A stretch of 64,000 bases of DNA from Flavobacteriales bacterium (GCA_020635435.1 JACJZU010000003.1:186001-250000); one strand, 5' to 3'. Positions 8,924 through 17,797 are shown, counted from the stretch's first letter. Notes: generated from the sequence alone by a model not told the origin. Made by a program: numbers and translations.

Positions 8924-9585
8924 GCGCTGATGTTAGCGGATTCCCTTTCGTATTTGAACCACATGTAGAATCCATAAAGAATGTGGAACAAACCGAAACC
9001 CAATGCCCAGAAAAGCAGTCCGTGCCCAATAAAATACATGGCCACAAGTCCGAGAAGCACCTGTGCCAAACCAAAATATTTCAGATCGTGGATGGTGTAT
9101 TTGCTGGCATTGATGAGACTGAGGCCATAGAATAGGAGCATAGATGGAGCGATAAGACCGATCAACCGGTGGTGTAGCAATAGCAGACAGAAAACTCCTC
9201 CGGTGACCAAGGGTATGGCCAGATTGATGAGCATGCGCTGAGCAACCCGATCCCAGATCCTTTGCCCTTTGCGTTTAGCCCTGCGGATAGTGAGGATAAT
9301 GCCCGTTATGAGCGAAAAAGATACAACGAGACCGGCATCCAGTACAAAGAAACCGTAAAAGCCAGGATCAGAAAAAAAGTCGGGACCGGATATGAGTTCG
9401 TTGAAGCGATCCATGTACGTGCCCAGATGACCGAAATAATACCAGCGCGCAAACCAGGCCCCGATGAGGGCATAACAGCCGGCCAATATGCCCGACCACC
9501 CGCTCAGGGAGATGAAACGGGATGAACGCTCCATCAATCCGCGTATCTCGTGAAGCTGATCGATATAATCTCCGTTCTTGTTCAT
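8920..9585 (-). CDS. Membrane protein coupled to the winged-helix regulator
   Basis: 221 residues from the ATG at 9585. An upstream ATG at 9606 would put the palindrome inside the coding region and is less likely. An N-terminal acidic helix (NGDYIDQLHEIRGLMERSSRF) precedes about six membrane helices. This layout, with a short cytoplasmic helix and then a membrane domain, recurs in Bacteroidota directly upstream of winged-helix regulators. Function unknown; possibly a sensor or anti-regulator. It is the first gene of the minus-strand operon extending to dgkA. Confidence 0.65.
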   Translation of the reverse strand: MNKNGDYIDQLHEIRGLMERSSRFISLSGWSGILAGCYALIGAWFARWYYFGHLGTYMDRFNELISGPDFFSDPGFYGFFVLDAGLVVSFSLITGIILTIRRAKRKGQRIWDRVAQRMLINLAIPLVTGGVFCLLLLHHRLIGLIAPSMLLFYGLSLINASKYTIHDLKYFGLAQVLLGLVAMYFIGHGLLFWALGFGLFHILYGFYMWFKYERESANISA

Positions 9586-9592
9586 GCAAATA

Positions 9593-9609
9593 ACTTTGTA
9601 GTGCAAAGT
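9593..9609. promoter_or_regulatory. 17-bp palindrome, putative operator (copy 2)
   Basis: ACTTTG-TAGTG-CAAAGT, 7 nt upstream of the ATG at 9585 on the minus strand. It is the same element as at 8600-8616. The position overlaps the expected promoter or leader of the operon, consistent with repression. Confidence 0.6.
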
Positions 9610-9705
9610 AAATGCATTTTTAACGAATCCATCAACAAAAAAATTTTAGGATCACGGAAAGGGTAGGTAAATGAATCGCGTATTTTAGCCGACGTACTAC
9701 CCGAT

Positions 9706-10515
9706 ATGTTCGCAGCACTATTTCTGAAACTCACCAAATACGCCTGGTTCCGGAGACTGATCTGGAAACCGATCTATAACTGGTTGGCCAGGGATTTTAA
9801 AGCCGACAAGTGGTATTTCATGAATTACGGCTACGTCCCCAAACCGGATGAAGAACCTCTGCATCTCCATGAAGAAGATGAGATCAATCGGTATCAGATA
9901 CAGCTCTATCATTATCTGGCAATAAAAACGGACATTGAGGGCAAAGATGTTCTGGAAGTGGGAAGTGGCCGTGGTGGTGGGGCGCGATACATAGCCGCCT
10001 ATCTGAATCCAAAATTCATGACCGGAATGGACCTCGCTCCAAGCGCAACGCGTTTAAGCAATGAGTTGCACAAAGCCGCAAACCTCAATTACATCAATGG
10101 AAATGCTGAAGCTATTCCGGTCGGGGATGATCATTTGGATGTGGTTGTGAATGTGGAATCCTGTCACGCCTATGGATCTGTACCCCGTTTTTTGGCCGAG
10201 GTGAAGCGGGTATTGAGGCCCGGTGGGCGTCTGGTTCTCACGGATCTGCGATCACCCGGAGGTATGCAGCTCCTGGAGCAACACCTGCAGAATTGTGGTA
10301 TGGACTTGCTTTTTGAGGATGAGATCAGTAAAGAAGTGGTAAAAGCCATTGAGTTGGAGGAAGATATAAAACGCAACCGGATCCGACAGGCCATTCCGAA
10401 ATGGTTGCATGAGGCATTTGCTGAATTTGGCGGGGCCGTGGGCTCCCAGATCCATCTTCAACTCAAATCGGGTGACCTGGTTTACAAACGTTTCATGTTG
10501 CAAAAAAAGGTCTGA
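9706..10515 (+). CDS. Class I SAM-dependent methyltransferase
   Basis: 269 residues. Motif I is VLEVGSGRGGG at about residues 82-92. The acidic loop GMDLAPS follows, then NGNAEAIPVGDD and the post-motif VKRVLRPGGRLVLTD. This is the Methyltransf_11-type Rossmann fold. The aromatic N-terminal extension (WYFMNYGYVP) resembles methyltransferases acting on lipid-like or polyketide-like substrates, but the substrate cannot be deduced. It is transcribed divergently from the membrane operon. TATTTTAG about 20 nt upstream is a degenerate -7 box. Confidence 0.85.
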   Translation: MFAALFLKLTKYAWFRRLIWKPIYNWLARDFKADKWYFMNYGYVPKPDEEPLHLHEEDEINRYQIQLYHYLAIKTDIEGKDVLEVGSGRGGGARYIAAYLNPKFMTGMDLAPSATRLSNELHKAANLNYINGNAEAIPVGDDHLDVVVNVESCHAYGSVPRFLAEVKRVLRPGGRLVLTDLRSPGGMQLLEQHLQNCGMDLLFEDEISKEVVKAIELEEDIKRNRIRQAIPKWLHEAFAEFGGAVGSQIHLQLKSGDLVYKRFMLQKKV

Positions 10516-10574
10516 TTTGCCGTTATCCACAAGTCCGGTTCGATCCACTAAGACTCCAACCGTGCATATTAGCC

Positions 10575-10582
10575 TATATTTG
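10575..10582 (+). promoter_or_regulatory. Bacteroidota -7 promoter element (TATATTTG)
   Basis: Exact TAnnTTTG match ending 7 nt before the cyclase GTG start. This implies a leaderless or near-leaderless transcript. No good -33 box was seen. Confidence 0.5.
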
Positions 10583-10589
10583 ATGAACC

Positions 10590-11951
10590 GTGGAAAGAGC
10601 CGAGCTATACGATGACGGAAAGTTCCTTACACAGATCGATCCGAAATACAAGGTAGAATTCCGAACCGAGGTCGCTTACGAGAATGCGCATCGCATGTCG
10701 ATCATGTTCTATTTCTTCCTGGTTTTCTTTCTTCTATTCATAGTTCTGGACATTATCCGTTTCAAAGAGGGTTTACTTCACGGTAATCTGTTGTACAGCT
10801 TGTTAGCGGGTTCACACGTATTGTTCTTTTACCAGATCATCACATCAGCCTTCACACTGCGCAATCGGGATAAACTAAAACGCAGGGAATTTCCCAACGT
10901 GATCCGTTTGGAGAGAAGGTTCATGCTGAGTATGCTCATCGGGCTCCTGCCAATGGGTATTCTCGGGATCTTTGAACGCGAAACACTGATCGTGCTTGCG
11001 ATCTATTCCGTCATGATCAACATTGTGATGCAACTGGGACACCGGCGCTGCATAGAATACAACGTAATCAGCTTCATTCTTGCCTTGTTTGGTATACTCG
11101 TGTATTTCGGATATATACACACCGGAGAATCGGCCGACAAACCATACACGTTCATTTTGGAGACCGTAGGTGTATTTGCCATACCTTTTTTCATCTCGCG
11201 CAGGCAATACAACGCCAAATTGCGTGAATTCGAATACCAGAAGATACTGGCCGAGCAAAACGAGATCATCCGTATTGAGAAGGACAAAGCCGACGAACTG
11301 CTTTTGAATATCCTCCCCAAAGAAGTTGCGGAGGAATTGAAGGACAAAGGATATTCCGAGGCCCATCAATTTGAGAATGTTACCGTTCTGTTTACCGATT
11401 TCGTGAATTTTACCCGTTTAAGTGAGCATCTAACACCAAAGGAACTGGTTGCGGAGATCCATTTCTGCTTCAAGGAATTTGATTCGATCACGGAGAAGTA
11501 TGGTTTAGAGAAGATAAAGACCATTGGTGATGCGTATCTGGCTGTTTCGGGTTTGCCTACTTCAGATTCGCGTCATGCTTACCGCGTGGTAGCGGCCGCT
11601 CTGGAAATGCGAGATTTCATTGAACGACATAAGCGAGAGAAGATACGGGAACACAAGGACTTTTTGGACATCCGCATCGGAATCCATTCCGGGCCTGTGG
11701 TAGCGGGTATCGTAGGGGTGAAGAAATTTGCTTACGATATTTGGGGTGATACAGTGAATACGGCAGCAAGAATGGAGCAAAGCAGTATTCCCGGGAAGAT
11801 CACTATTTCCGAAACTACACACAAGCTTGTTGAAGATGCCTTTGTGTTTGTGGACCGGGGACACATCGAGGCCAAGAACAAAGGCGAGATACACATGTAT
11901 TTCGTAGAGGCCTTCAAAGGCGAGCGGATCGTAGAGCTACTGAACAGCTGA
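10590..11951 (+). CDS. Membrane-anchored class III adenylate cyclase
   Basis: 453 residues starting at GTG. There are about six membrane helices between residues 38 and 205, a coiled-coil linker at about 208-235, then a class III cyclase domain from 263. Metal aspartates are D270 (VLFTDFVNFT) and D314 (TIGDAY). The purine-specifying pair K310 and D383 (YDIWGDTVN) favours ATP over GTP. Transition-state residues N390 and R394 are present. The LLLNILPKEVAEELK segment before the domain is the usual signal helix. It should make cAMP in response to an unknown membrane or ligand cue. It ends convergently and overlaps the cupin gene by 15 nt. Confidence 0.9.
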   Translation: MERAELYDDGKFLTQIDPKYKVEFRTEVAYENAHRMSIMFYFFLVFFLLFIVLDIIRFKEGLLHGNLLYSLLAGSHVLFFYQIITSAFTLRNRDKLKRREFPNVIRLERRFMLSMLIGLLPMGILGIFERETLIVLAIYSVMINIVMQLGHRRCIEYNVISFILALFGILVYFGYIHTGESADKPYTFILETVGVFAIPFFISRRQYNAKLREFEYQKILAEQNEIIRIEKDKADELLLNILPKEVAEELKDKGYSEAHQFENVTVLFTDFVNFTRLSEHLTPKELVAEIHFCFKEFDSITEKYGLEKIKTIGDAYLAVSGLPTSDSRHAYRVVAAALEMRDFIERHKREKIREHKDFLDIRIGIHSGPVVAGIVGVKKFAYDIWGDTVNTAARMEQSSIPGKITISETTHKLVEDAFVFVDRGHIEAKNKGEIHMYFVEAFKGERIVELLNS

Positions 11952-12821
11952 ACTTAGCTCCTTGCTCTCATTCTTTCGGATCTGTTTGATTTTGAATTCG
12001 TACCAACTATCCGGCGCCGTGCGCTTCATGATGCCGTCGATGTGACGCATCACTATGATATGATAAAGCCCTGATAGTTTACCCTGTAAACTGTATTGCC
12101 AACTCCGCAAACTCAATCCTATCCCGGCCTCGAGGTATTCCATATGATGCCAGAACTTACTGGGCATGTACAGGGTGTCTCCGTGCTCCAGGATCACTTC
12201 ATAGCCTTTTGCGAGAGCGAGTGCCGGGAATTCATCCATTGTCAAATTGAATTCCTCCTTGTAATATCCGGTGAAATCCACCAGACTCATTACTTCGAAC
12301 GGCCTTCGGTAGAGCTTGTGTTGTTCTTCAAAAGGGAACAACAGAACTCTTTTACGGCCCAGGAATTGGGTCTGGATCACGTCACTCAGGTCCATATCGT
12401 AATGCAGATGCGTTACCGATCCGGCATAGCCGGTGAATAACATCGGAAAACGCTTGAGCATTTTGCCAAAATATCCGGTCGGCCAGGTGAAATCGTTGAG
12501 CAGCTCCGGACAGTGCTTTAAAATGTCGAACAGGAATAAACGCCAATGCCCTTCTCCGGCAACCAGTCCGTCGATATAGTCGTGGAACGACATGGTCGCA
12601 TGTGGGGTGTGTACGGGTTGATTTTCGGCATTTTTGCGATTCGAAAAGACTTCAACAGTTCGGTCTCCAACTTTTTCTTTGAGATAATCCCAGGTCCAGA
12701 GATCCCTGGCAGGCCAGGATTCGGATAAAGATCTGATCACGACCGGTTTTTTATGTAAATATCCGGCTCTGAAGGCTTCCGGAGACAATTGCTCGTGTAT
12801 ATCGACCTGTAGCAACTGCAT
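11937..12821 (-). CDS. Cupin-like (JmjC/Cupin_8) protein
   Basis: 294 residues from the ATG at 12821. A longer TTG-initiated version from 12842 would overlap the patatin stop. The metal triad of Fe(II)/2-oxoglutarate dioxygenases is visible as HLHYDMD (HxD) and FWHHMEY further on, with the conserved GDTLYMPSKFWHH approach. The N-terminus KKPVVIRSLSESWPA matches the FIH-like start. Members hydroxylate proteins or tRNA; the target here is unknown. It probably lies in one unit with the patatin gene 17 nt upstream. The N-terminal SESWPA segment suggests a complete domain. Confidence 0.85.
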   Translation of the reverse strand: MQLLQVDIHEQLSPEAFRAGYLHKKPVVIRSLSESWPARDLWTWDYLKEKVGDRTVEVFSNRKNAENQPVHTPHATMSFHDYIDGLVAGEGHWRLFLFDILKHCPELLNDFTWPTGYFGKMLKRFPMLFTGYAGSVTHLHYDMDLSDVIQTQFLGRKRVLLFPFEEQHKLYRRPFEVMSLVDFTGYYKEEFNLTMDEFPALALAKGYEVILEHGDTLYMPSKFWHHMEYLEAGIGLSLRSWQYSLQGKLSGLYHIIVMRHIDGIMKRTAPDSWYEFKIKQIRKNESKELSSAVQ

Positions 12822-12838
12822 GGTAGGTGGTTTGTTGA

Positions 12839-13750
12839 TCAAGACAGAACAGCTCCTCCGAATTTATGCACGAGATTGTGTTCGCGGATATAGGCATCTG
12901 TTGCCTTCAATCCACTCTCAAAAAGCTTGTGTTGTTCATCTACGGGCAGGTCAAATTTCGTGGCGGAAATACCAAAATCGTCGATCCTCACGGAATGCGC
13001 CTTCTCTTCGGTGTTGAAATTGAAGTCGATGGTTTGAGCGTGCAGAATGGCGTCGAAGAGCACCCGGACATACTTCGCCAGTTCATCAAACCGGAGCTCA
13101 TTATTATCCTGAGGTCCGGAAAGGTTGTCGAGGTGGAATCCGACAGTCCTAGGATTTACCTCACCGTTTTCATCGAAGGCAGTGATCGGGTAATTCATCA
13201 CGGTGCCCCCATCTACATAGATGTCGCTATCGGGGTTGCCATCGGGAAATTGCCATGCCTGGAAGAAAAGCGGCGCTCCCATCGATGCTCTTACGGCATG
13301 GGCTACCTGCACTTTTGGAGTCGCGTGGTAGCTGAACTCTACAGCGGTTTTCTTGTTGAGGTTAGTGGCGAATACCTTCAGGTCCAAACAACCTTGTTTG
13401 CGAAAATCGGAAAATGTGGCATCCGCCTTCAGTCCTTTACGACTTATTCCATCGCGCAACCAATTGAGCAAATTCTCGCCTTTATAGATTCCATAGTGTG
13501 TTGGAATGCGCAAAGGATTCCAGTGATCCTCAAAGTCGGAGAAATTGGTATTGGCAACGATCTCGCGGATCTCGGCAGGAGAGTAATGCAAACTTAAAAG
13601 TAAAGCTGTCGATGCCCCGGCGGAGGTTCCTGCAACCCTTCTGATGTCGTTCAACAGATCATGGTTCTTCAGAGATTGTATTGCACCCGCATAGGCGATC
13701 CCCTTCACACCTCCTCCCTGAAAAACGAGATTCTCGATCGTTAGTCCCAT
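12839..13750 (-). CDS. Patatin-like phospholipase
   Basis: 303 residues. Oxyanion loop GGGVKG at residues 12-17, nucleophile S43 in GTSAG, and the dyad aspartate D180 in VDGGTVMNYP. All patatin catalytic elements are therefore intact. It presumably acts as a cytoplasmic lipid acyl hydrolase; no signal peptide is apparent. It is divergent from the ABC exporter genes across an intergenic region of about 200 nt that holds an inverted repeat. Confidence 0.92.
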   Translation of the reverse strand: MGLTIENLVFQGGGVKGIAYAGAIQSLKNHDLLNDIRRVAGTSAGASTALLLSLHYSPAEIREIVANTNFSDFEDHWNPLRIPTHYGIYKGENLLNWLRDGISRKGLKADATFSDFRKQGCLDLKVFATNLNKKTAVEFSYHATPKVQVAHAVRASMGAPLFFQAWQFPDGNPDSDIYVDGGTVMNYPITAFDENGEVNPRTVGFHLDNLSGPQDNNELRFDELAKYVRVLFDAILHAQTIDFNFNTEEKAHSVRIDDFGISATKFDLPVDEQHKLFESGLKATDAYIREHNLVHKFGGAVLS

Positions 13751-13835
13751 ACGACAAGCCTTTTCTAAAAAGTCAAATGTAAGTAAATTGACACAAACCC
13801 TTACAGGCTCAAGAGTTCCGACCTACATCTCTGTC

Positions 13836-13860
13836 AAGCGCTTTGAGCATGTGAGCGCTT
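13836..13860. promoter_or_regulatory. Inverted repeat in divergent promoter region
   Basis: AAGCGCT (13836-13842), 11-nt spacer, AGCGCTT (13854-13860), between the divergent patatin and ABC exporter genes. It could be an operator; no regulator gene for it is adjacent. Confidence 0.4.
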
Positions 13861-13926
13861 CGGAATATTTTATCCATAAGGGTCCAAACTTGGTCGATGT
13901 TTGAACCTGTCCAATGCGGAAAACGG

Positions 13927-13934
13927 TACTTTTG
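13927..13934 (+). promoter_or_regulatory. Bacteroidota -7 promoter element (TACTTTTG)
   Basis: Exact TAnnTTTG. It lies inside the longest possible reading frame of the following ABC gene and 15 nt before the GTG at 13950. This supports the shorter start. Confidence 0.5.
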
Positions 13935-13949
13935 TCCAAACCCGAATTT

Positions 13950-14618
13950 GTGATCAGTTTAGAAGGAATTGAGAAGAGTTTTCACATTGGTACGCATGAA
14001 TTAAAAGTGCTGCAGGGAATCGATCTGCAGATCGCGGAGGGTGAATTGGTAGCTATCATGGGCAGCTCGGGTTCGGGCAAGTCGACCTTATTGAACATCA
14101 TCGGATTGCTCGATACGCACGACAAAGGCACCTACAAACTGGATAATCTGCTCATAGAGGATCTGAACGAGACCAAGGCAGCCCGATACCGCGGTAAGTA
14201 CATAGGTTTTGTATTCCAGTCGTTCAATTTGGTGTCTTACAAAACAGCCCTGGAAAATGTGGCATTACCGCTGTACTATCAAGGCATGTCGAGGAGAGAG
14301 CGGAATGCCAGGGCTCTTTCCTATCTGGAAAAGGTAGGTTTAAGTGATTGGGCAGACCATCAGCCCTCGGAGATGTCGGGTGGTCAAAAACAACGCGTTG
14401 CCATTGCCCGTGCCTTGATCTCGGATCCGAAGGTGATCCTGGCGGATGAACCTACAGGAGCCCTTGATTCCGTCACATCTCAGGAGGTCATGGATCTCAT
14501 CGTCGAAATCAATAAGCAGGGGAAAACCATACTTATTGTAACACACGAACACGATGTAGCCGAGCAATGTCACCGGATCATACATCTCAAGGATGGTAAA
14601 ATCGTAGACGCAGTCTGA
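13950..14618 (+). CDS. ABC transporter ATP-binding protein (MacB/LolD type)
   Basis: 222 residues from the GTG at 13950. The frame extends to an ATG at 13914, but GTG places the domain start (ISLEGIEKSF) at residue 2, as in homologues, and leaves the promoter box upstream. Walker A GSSGSGKST, Q-loop VFQSFNL, signature SGGQKQR, Walker B ILADEPTGALD and H-loop THEHD are all intact. Only one nucleotide separates it from the permease gene. Together they form a MacB-like exporter of unknown substrate; no membrane-fusion protein gene is adjacent. Confidence 0.88.
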   Translation: MISLEGIEKSFHIGTHELKVLQGIDLQIAEGELVAIMGSSGSGKSTLLNIIGLLDTHDKGTYKLDNLLIEDLNETKAARYRGKYIGFVFQSFNLVSYKTALENVALPLYYQGMSRRERNARALSYLEKVGLSDWADHQPSEMSGGQKQRVAIARALISDPKVILADEPTGALDSVTSQEVMDLIVEINKQGKTILIVTHEHDVAEQCHRIIHLKDGKIVDAV

Positions 14619-14619
14619 A

Positions 14620-15846
14620 ATGGAACGACTGGGAGAGATCTGGGAGAGTATAAGCAACAATAAACTGCGCACGGCACTCACCGGTTTCAGCGTGGCGTGG
14701 GGCATTTTCATGCTTGTAATTCTCCTTGGTGTAGGAACTGGTTTACAGAATGGAACGAAAGCCCAGTTCGCAGACGACGCGATCAACAGCATCTGGATCC
14801 GCAATGGTCAAACGAGTTTGCCGTATAAGGGTATGCTGCCCGGACGGTCCATCAACATGAAAAACTCCGACTTCGAAGCTGTAAAGCGGGATCAGGAAGG
14901 GGTGGATCGCATTACGGCACGATTCAATAAATGGGGTGGTTACCAGGTGCGTTATAAAAATGAAACCGGAACCTACAATATGCGTGGCGTACACCCTGAT
15001 CATCAGTTTGTTGAGAAAACGATCATGGTGAATGGACGCTACATTAACGATATGGACATTGAACGGCATCGCAAGATCTGTGTGATCGGCGACAAGATCG
15101 TCAATGAATTGTTGGGGGGTGGAAAGGCGCTGGGTGAGTGGATCACACTGAACGGTGTCCCTTTTCAGATCGTAGGTACTTTTGTGGATGAGGGAAGTGA
15201 GGGAGAGAATGCCTACATATACATACCTATTTCAACCGCACAGCTCACCTTTGGTGGGTCCAATACCGTCGATCAATTGATCTTCACCGTGAACACGGAA
15301 TCACTTGAAGAAAGCCAACAGATCGCCAATGAGGTGCGAAGCTATCTCTCACAGGTCCACCTGTTCGATCCGGCAGATCCGCGGGCTATGCACATTCGAA
15401 ACAACTTCGAGAATTTCAAACGAATCAGCGATGTGCTGGATCTGATGAAATTATTCTTCTGGCTGATCGGAGTGCTTACCATCGTTGCCGGCATTGTAGG
15501 TGTGAGTAACATTATGATTATCACCGTTAAGGAGCGAACAAAAGAGATCGGCATACGAAAGAGTCTTGGAGCTACGCCGGCATCAATTGTAATGATGGTG
15601 ATGCAGGAATCGGTGTTCATCACCGCATTGTTCGGTTATCTCGGACTATTTTTCGGAATTTTCCTGCTAGAACTGGTCTCGAAACTGCTGCCGGATACCG
15701 GTGCCGTGTTCACCAATCCAACCGTGGATTTTGGAACGGCGGTCACGGCACTGATCCTCTTGATTTTTGCTGGTACAGCCGCTGGATTGGCCCCTGCATT
15801 GAAAGCAGCACGGATCAAACCCGTAGTTGCTTTGATGGATGAATAG
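14620..15846 (+). CDS. ABC transporter permease (MacB/FtsX type)
   Basis: 408 residues. An N-terminal helix (about 20-40), a periplasmic MacB_PCD domain of about 230 residues, and three C-terminal helices with the FtsX motif KERTKEIGIRKSLGAT after the second helix. This is the mechanotransmission architecture of type VII ABC exporters. The start ATG overlaps nothing but follows the ATPase stop by one base. It ends 5 nt before the convergent sigma-factor stop. Substrate unknown (antimicrobial peptide, lipoprotein or lipid). Confidence 0.9.
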   Translation: MERLGEIWESISNNKLRTALTGFSVAWGIFMLVILLGVGTGLQNGTKAQFADDAINSIWIRNGQTSLPYKGMLPGRSINMKNSDFEAVKRDQEGVDRITARFNKWGGYQVRYKNETGTYNMRGVHPDHQFVEKTIMVNGRYINDMDIERHRKICVIGDKIVNELLGGGKALGEWITLNGVPFQIVGTFVDEGSEGENAYIYIPISTAQLTFGGSNTVDQLIFTVNTESLEESQQIANEVRSYLSQVHLFDPADPRAMHIRNNFENFKRISDVLDLMKLFFWLIGVLTIVAGIVGVSNIMIITVKERTKEIGIRKSLGATPASIVMMVMQESVFITALFGYLGLFFGIFLLELVSKLLPDTGAVFTNPTVDFGTAVTALILLIFAGTAAGLAPALKAARIKPVVALMDE

Positions 15847-15851
15847 GATGA

Positions 15852-16370
15852 TCAATCCTCTTTCAACCCGTATATCTGCCCGTAGGATTTCAAGCGCTTG
15901 CGCAACTTGCGCTTCGCAACGAATATCCTCGTTTTGACCGTTCCGATCGGAATGTCAAGTTCTTCTGCGATCTCGTGGTATTTGAATCCCTCCATGTTCA
16001 AACTGAAGGTTTTCTTCAGATCCTCCGGCAATTCGTTGATGGCAGCAACAAGATCTCTCGACATGAAATTAGTTTCGCCCAAATTGTCCGTAGTATATCC
16101 CGGTGCGTCGAGGAAGAATGTATTGTCCGTACTGTCAACAAAAGTGTTTCGCCGAACGATCTTACGATAGTTATTGATGAAACTGTTTCGCATGATCGTG
16201 TACAACCATCCTTTCAGATTCGTACCCTCCGTGAACTTGCTCTGGTAGGTGAAAGCTTTGAGCATTGTCTCCTGCACGAGGTCGTTCGCGTCTTCCAGAT
16301 TTTTTGTAAGCTGGAGTGCATAGCTTCTCAATGCCTTTCTTTCGCTGGTTATTTGTTCGTTGAAATTCAT
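15852..16370 (-). CDS. ECF-type RNA polymerase sigma factor
   Basis: 172 residues. Region 2 has DLVQETMLKAF and GWLYTIMRNSFINNYRK. Region 4 has LPEDLKKTFSLNMEGFKYHEIAEELDIPIGTVKTRIFVAKRKLRKRL cut into the usual HTH. This is the housekeeping-like ECF group common in Bacteroidota, not a FecI-type factor. No anti-sigma gene is adjacent, since the downstream neighbour is the convergent ABC permease. It may therefore be controlled elsewhere. Confidence 0.92.
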   Translation of the reverse strand: MNFNEQITSERKALRSYALQLTKNLEDANDLVQETMLKAFTYQSKFTEGTNLKGWLYTIMRNSFINNYRKIVRRNTFVDSTDNTFFLDAPGYTTDNLGETNFMSRDLVAAINELPEDLKKTFSLNMEGFKYHEIAEELDIPIGTVKTRIFVAKRKLRKRLKSYGQIYGLKED

Positions 16371-16680
16371 ATCACTGGATTTGATGATTCGAATATCGCT
16401 TAAAAAAGATGTATGTACAAATAATCTTGTTTAATTTTTTTAATAAAAAGTTGAACAATATGGTCGGATGCCTAGCATTTTCAAGCTCTCGGAGTAGTTA
16501 TTGAAAATATTTATAAGGTCATAGATATTCCGATTTTATCACAGAAACGGGGCCGTCGCGCCGAAACGTCCCTGCTTCATGCCGTTTTGATCTGCTCAAC
16601 TAGCTTGTTTAAGTGTTGTGTTTATTTGTTGAACGGAAAATTTGAACAAAACTAAAGTATGTTTGAAATGTTACACGAAC
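16371..16680. other. 310-nt intergenic region between the sigma factor and the PTPS gene
   Basis: AT-rich, divergent control region with no convincing reading frame or RNA. The only recognisable element is TATGTTTG at 16658-16665. Confidence 0.5.
16658..16665 (+). promoter_or_regulatory. Bacteroidota -7 promoter element (TATGTTTG)
   Basis: Exact TAnnTTTG, 15 nt before the ATG at 16681. It supports that start over the in-frame TTG at 16642. Confidence 0.5.
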
Positions 16681-17091
16681 ATGAGAATATCCGTTTTCCG
16701 CAAGGCTCATTTCAACGCCGCACATCGATTGAATAGTTCTCTGTTATCCGTTCAGGAGAATGAGCGGATCTTTGGGAAATGCAACCGACCCAATTATCAT
16801 GGTCACAACTACGATCTCGAGGTGAAGGTGAGCGGTGAGGTCGATCCGGTCACAGGATATTTGATCGATCTGGGTGTGCTCAAGGATATAATTGCGGAGC
16901 AGGTCACGGATTATCTGGATCATCGCAATCTAAATCTGGACATCCCTGAATTCCGGGATCTGAATCCGACAGCAGAGAATATAGCCATTGTGATCTGGAA
17001 GCTTCTTCGGCCACATCTCGATGAACGATTTGATCTACAGGTACGACTGTACGAAACCGAACGGAATTACGTGGAGTTTCCCGTTTCCTGA
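16681..17091 (+). CDS. 6-pyruvoyltetrahydropterin synthase / QueD family enzyme
   Basis: 136 residues from the ATG at 16681, giving the family start MRISVFRKAHFNAAHRL. Zinc histidines are H15, H40 and H42 (NYHGHNY), with catalytic C34 (FGKCNRPN). The YLIDLGVLK and YLDHRNLN segments also fit. The family works on 7,8-dihydroneopterin triphosphate, giving either 6-pyruvoyl-tetrahydropterin (biopterin) or 6-carboxy-tetrahydropterin (queuosine). GKCNRPNYHGHNY resembles eukaryotic-type PTPS. folE lies 43 nt downstream and makes the substrate, so the two form a short pterin pathway unit. Confidence 0.9.
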   Translation: MRISVFRKAHFNAAHRLNSSLLSVQENERIFGKCNRPNYHGHNYDLEVKVSGEVDPVTGYLIDLGVLKDIIAEQVTDYLDHRNLNLDIPEFRDLNPTAENIAIVIWKLLRPHLDERFDLQVRLYETERNYVEFPVS

Positions 17092-17134
17092 CATGTAACC
17101 AAAGGAAGAACAGACATATATATATTGTATTAGT

Positions 17135-17758
17135 ATGAGCAAGGAAGAATTTTCAATTGAAACGCCCATTAGGCCCGATGCCTTCGACTTAAGCGATGAG
17201 GAAAAGATCGTACGCATCGAAGGACATGTGCGCGCGATCCTCGAAACGCTGGGGATGGATATGAAGGACGACAGCATCAACAAGACACCATATCGGGTGG
17301 CTAAGATGTATGTGAAGGAGATATTCAGCGGTCTGCATCCTGCCAATAAACCCAAGATCACCTTGTTCGAGAACAAGTACAAGTACAGTCAAATGCTTGT
17401 GGAGAAGGACATAGCTGTCTACAGCATGTGCGAACATCATCTCGTGCCAATTTACGGTAAGGCACACGTGGCGTATATCAGCAACGGGGAGGTCATCGGC
17501 CTCTCAAAGATCAACCGCATTGTTAAATACTTCTCGAAAAGGCCTCAGGTTCAGGAGCGACTGACCCGACAGATCGCACAGGAATTGAAGGAAACGCTGA
17601 AAACGCAGGACGTTGCAGTAGTGATCGATGCTGCCCACATGTGCGTTGCCGCCAGAGGGGTGGAGGACGTCAACAGTTCAACCGTAACAGCCGATCTGAG
17701 TGGTCAGTTTCAAAATGAAGCCACCCGTCTCGAGTTTCTGAGATACATAGGTTACTAG
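17135..17758 (+). CDS. folE: GTP cyclohydrolase I
   Basis: 207 residues. It converts GTP to 7,8-dihydroneopterin triphosphate. Zinc ligands are C99 (MCEHH, with H102) and C170 (HMCVAARG). The active-site segments KINRIVKYFSKRPQVQERL and HHLVPIYGKAHVAYI are intact. It directly follows the PTPS/QueD-family gene that uses its product, so co-transcription is likely. The pathway end product (folate, biopterin or queuosine) cannot be decided from this window. Confidence 0.96.
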   Translation: MSKEEFSIETPIRPDAFDLSDEEKIVRIEGHVRAILETLGMDMKDDSINKTPYRVAKMYVKEIFSGLHPANKPKITLFENKYKYSQMLVEKDIAVYSMCEHHLVPIYGKAHVAYISNGEVIGLSKINRIVKYFSKRPQVQERLTRQIAQELKETLKTQDVAVVIDAAHMCVAARGVEDVNSSTVTADLSGQFQNEATRLEFLRYIGY

Positions 17759-17797
17759 GCTTTTGAGGCCGTTCCGTTTTGTTTTAATTTGCCGACC

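Noticed and set aside
16642..16680. TTG-initiated N-terminal extension of the PTPS-family protein
   Set aside because: It spans the promoter box at 16658-16665 and adds residues absent from the family; the ATG at 16681 gives the canonical start.
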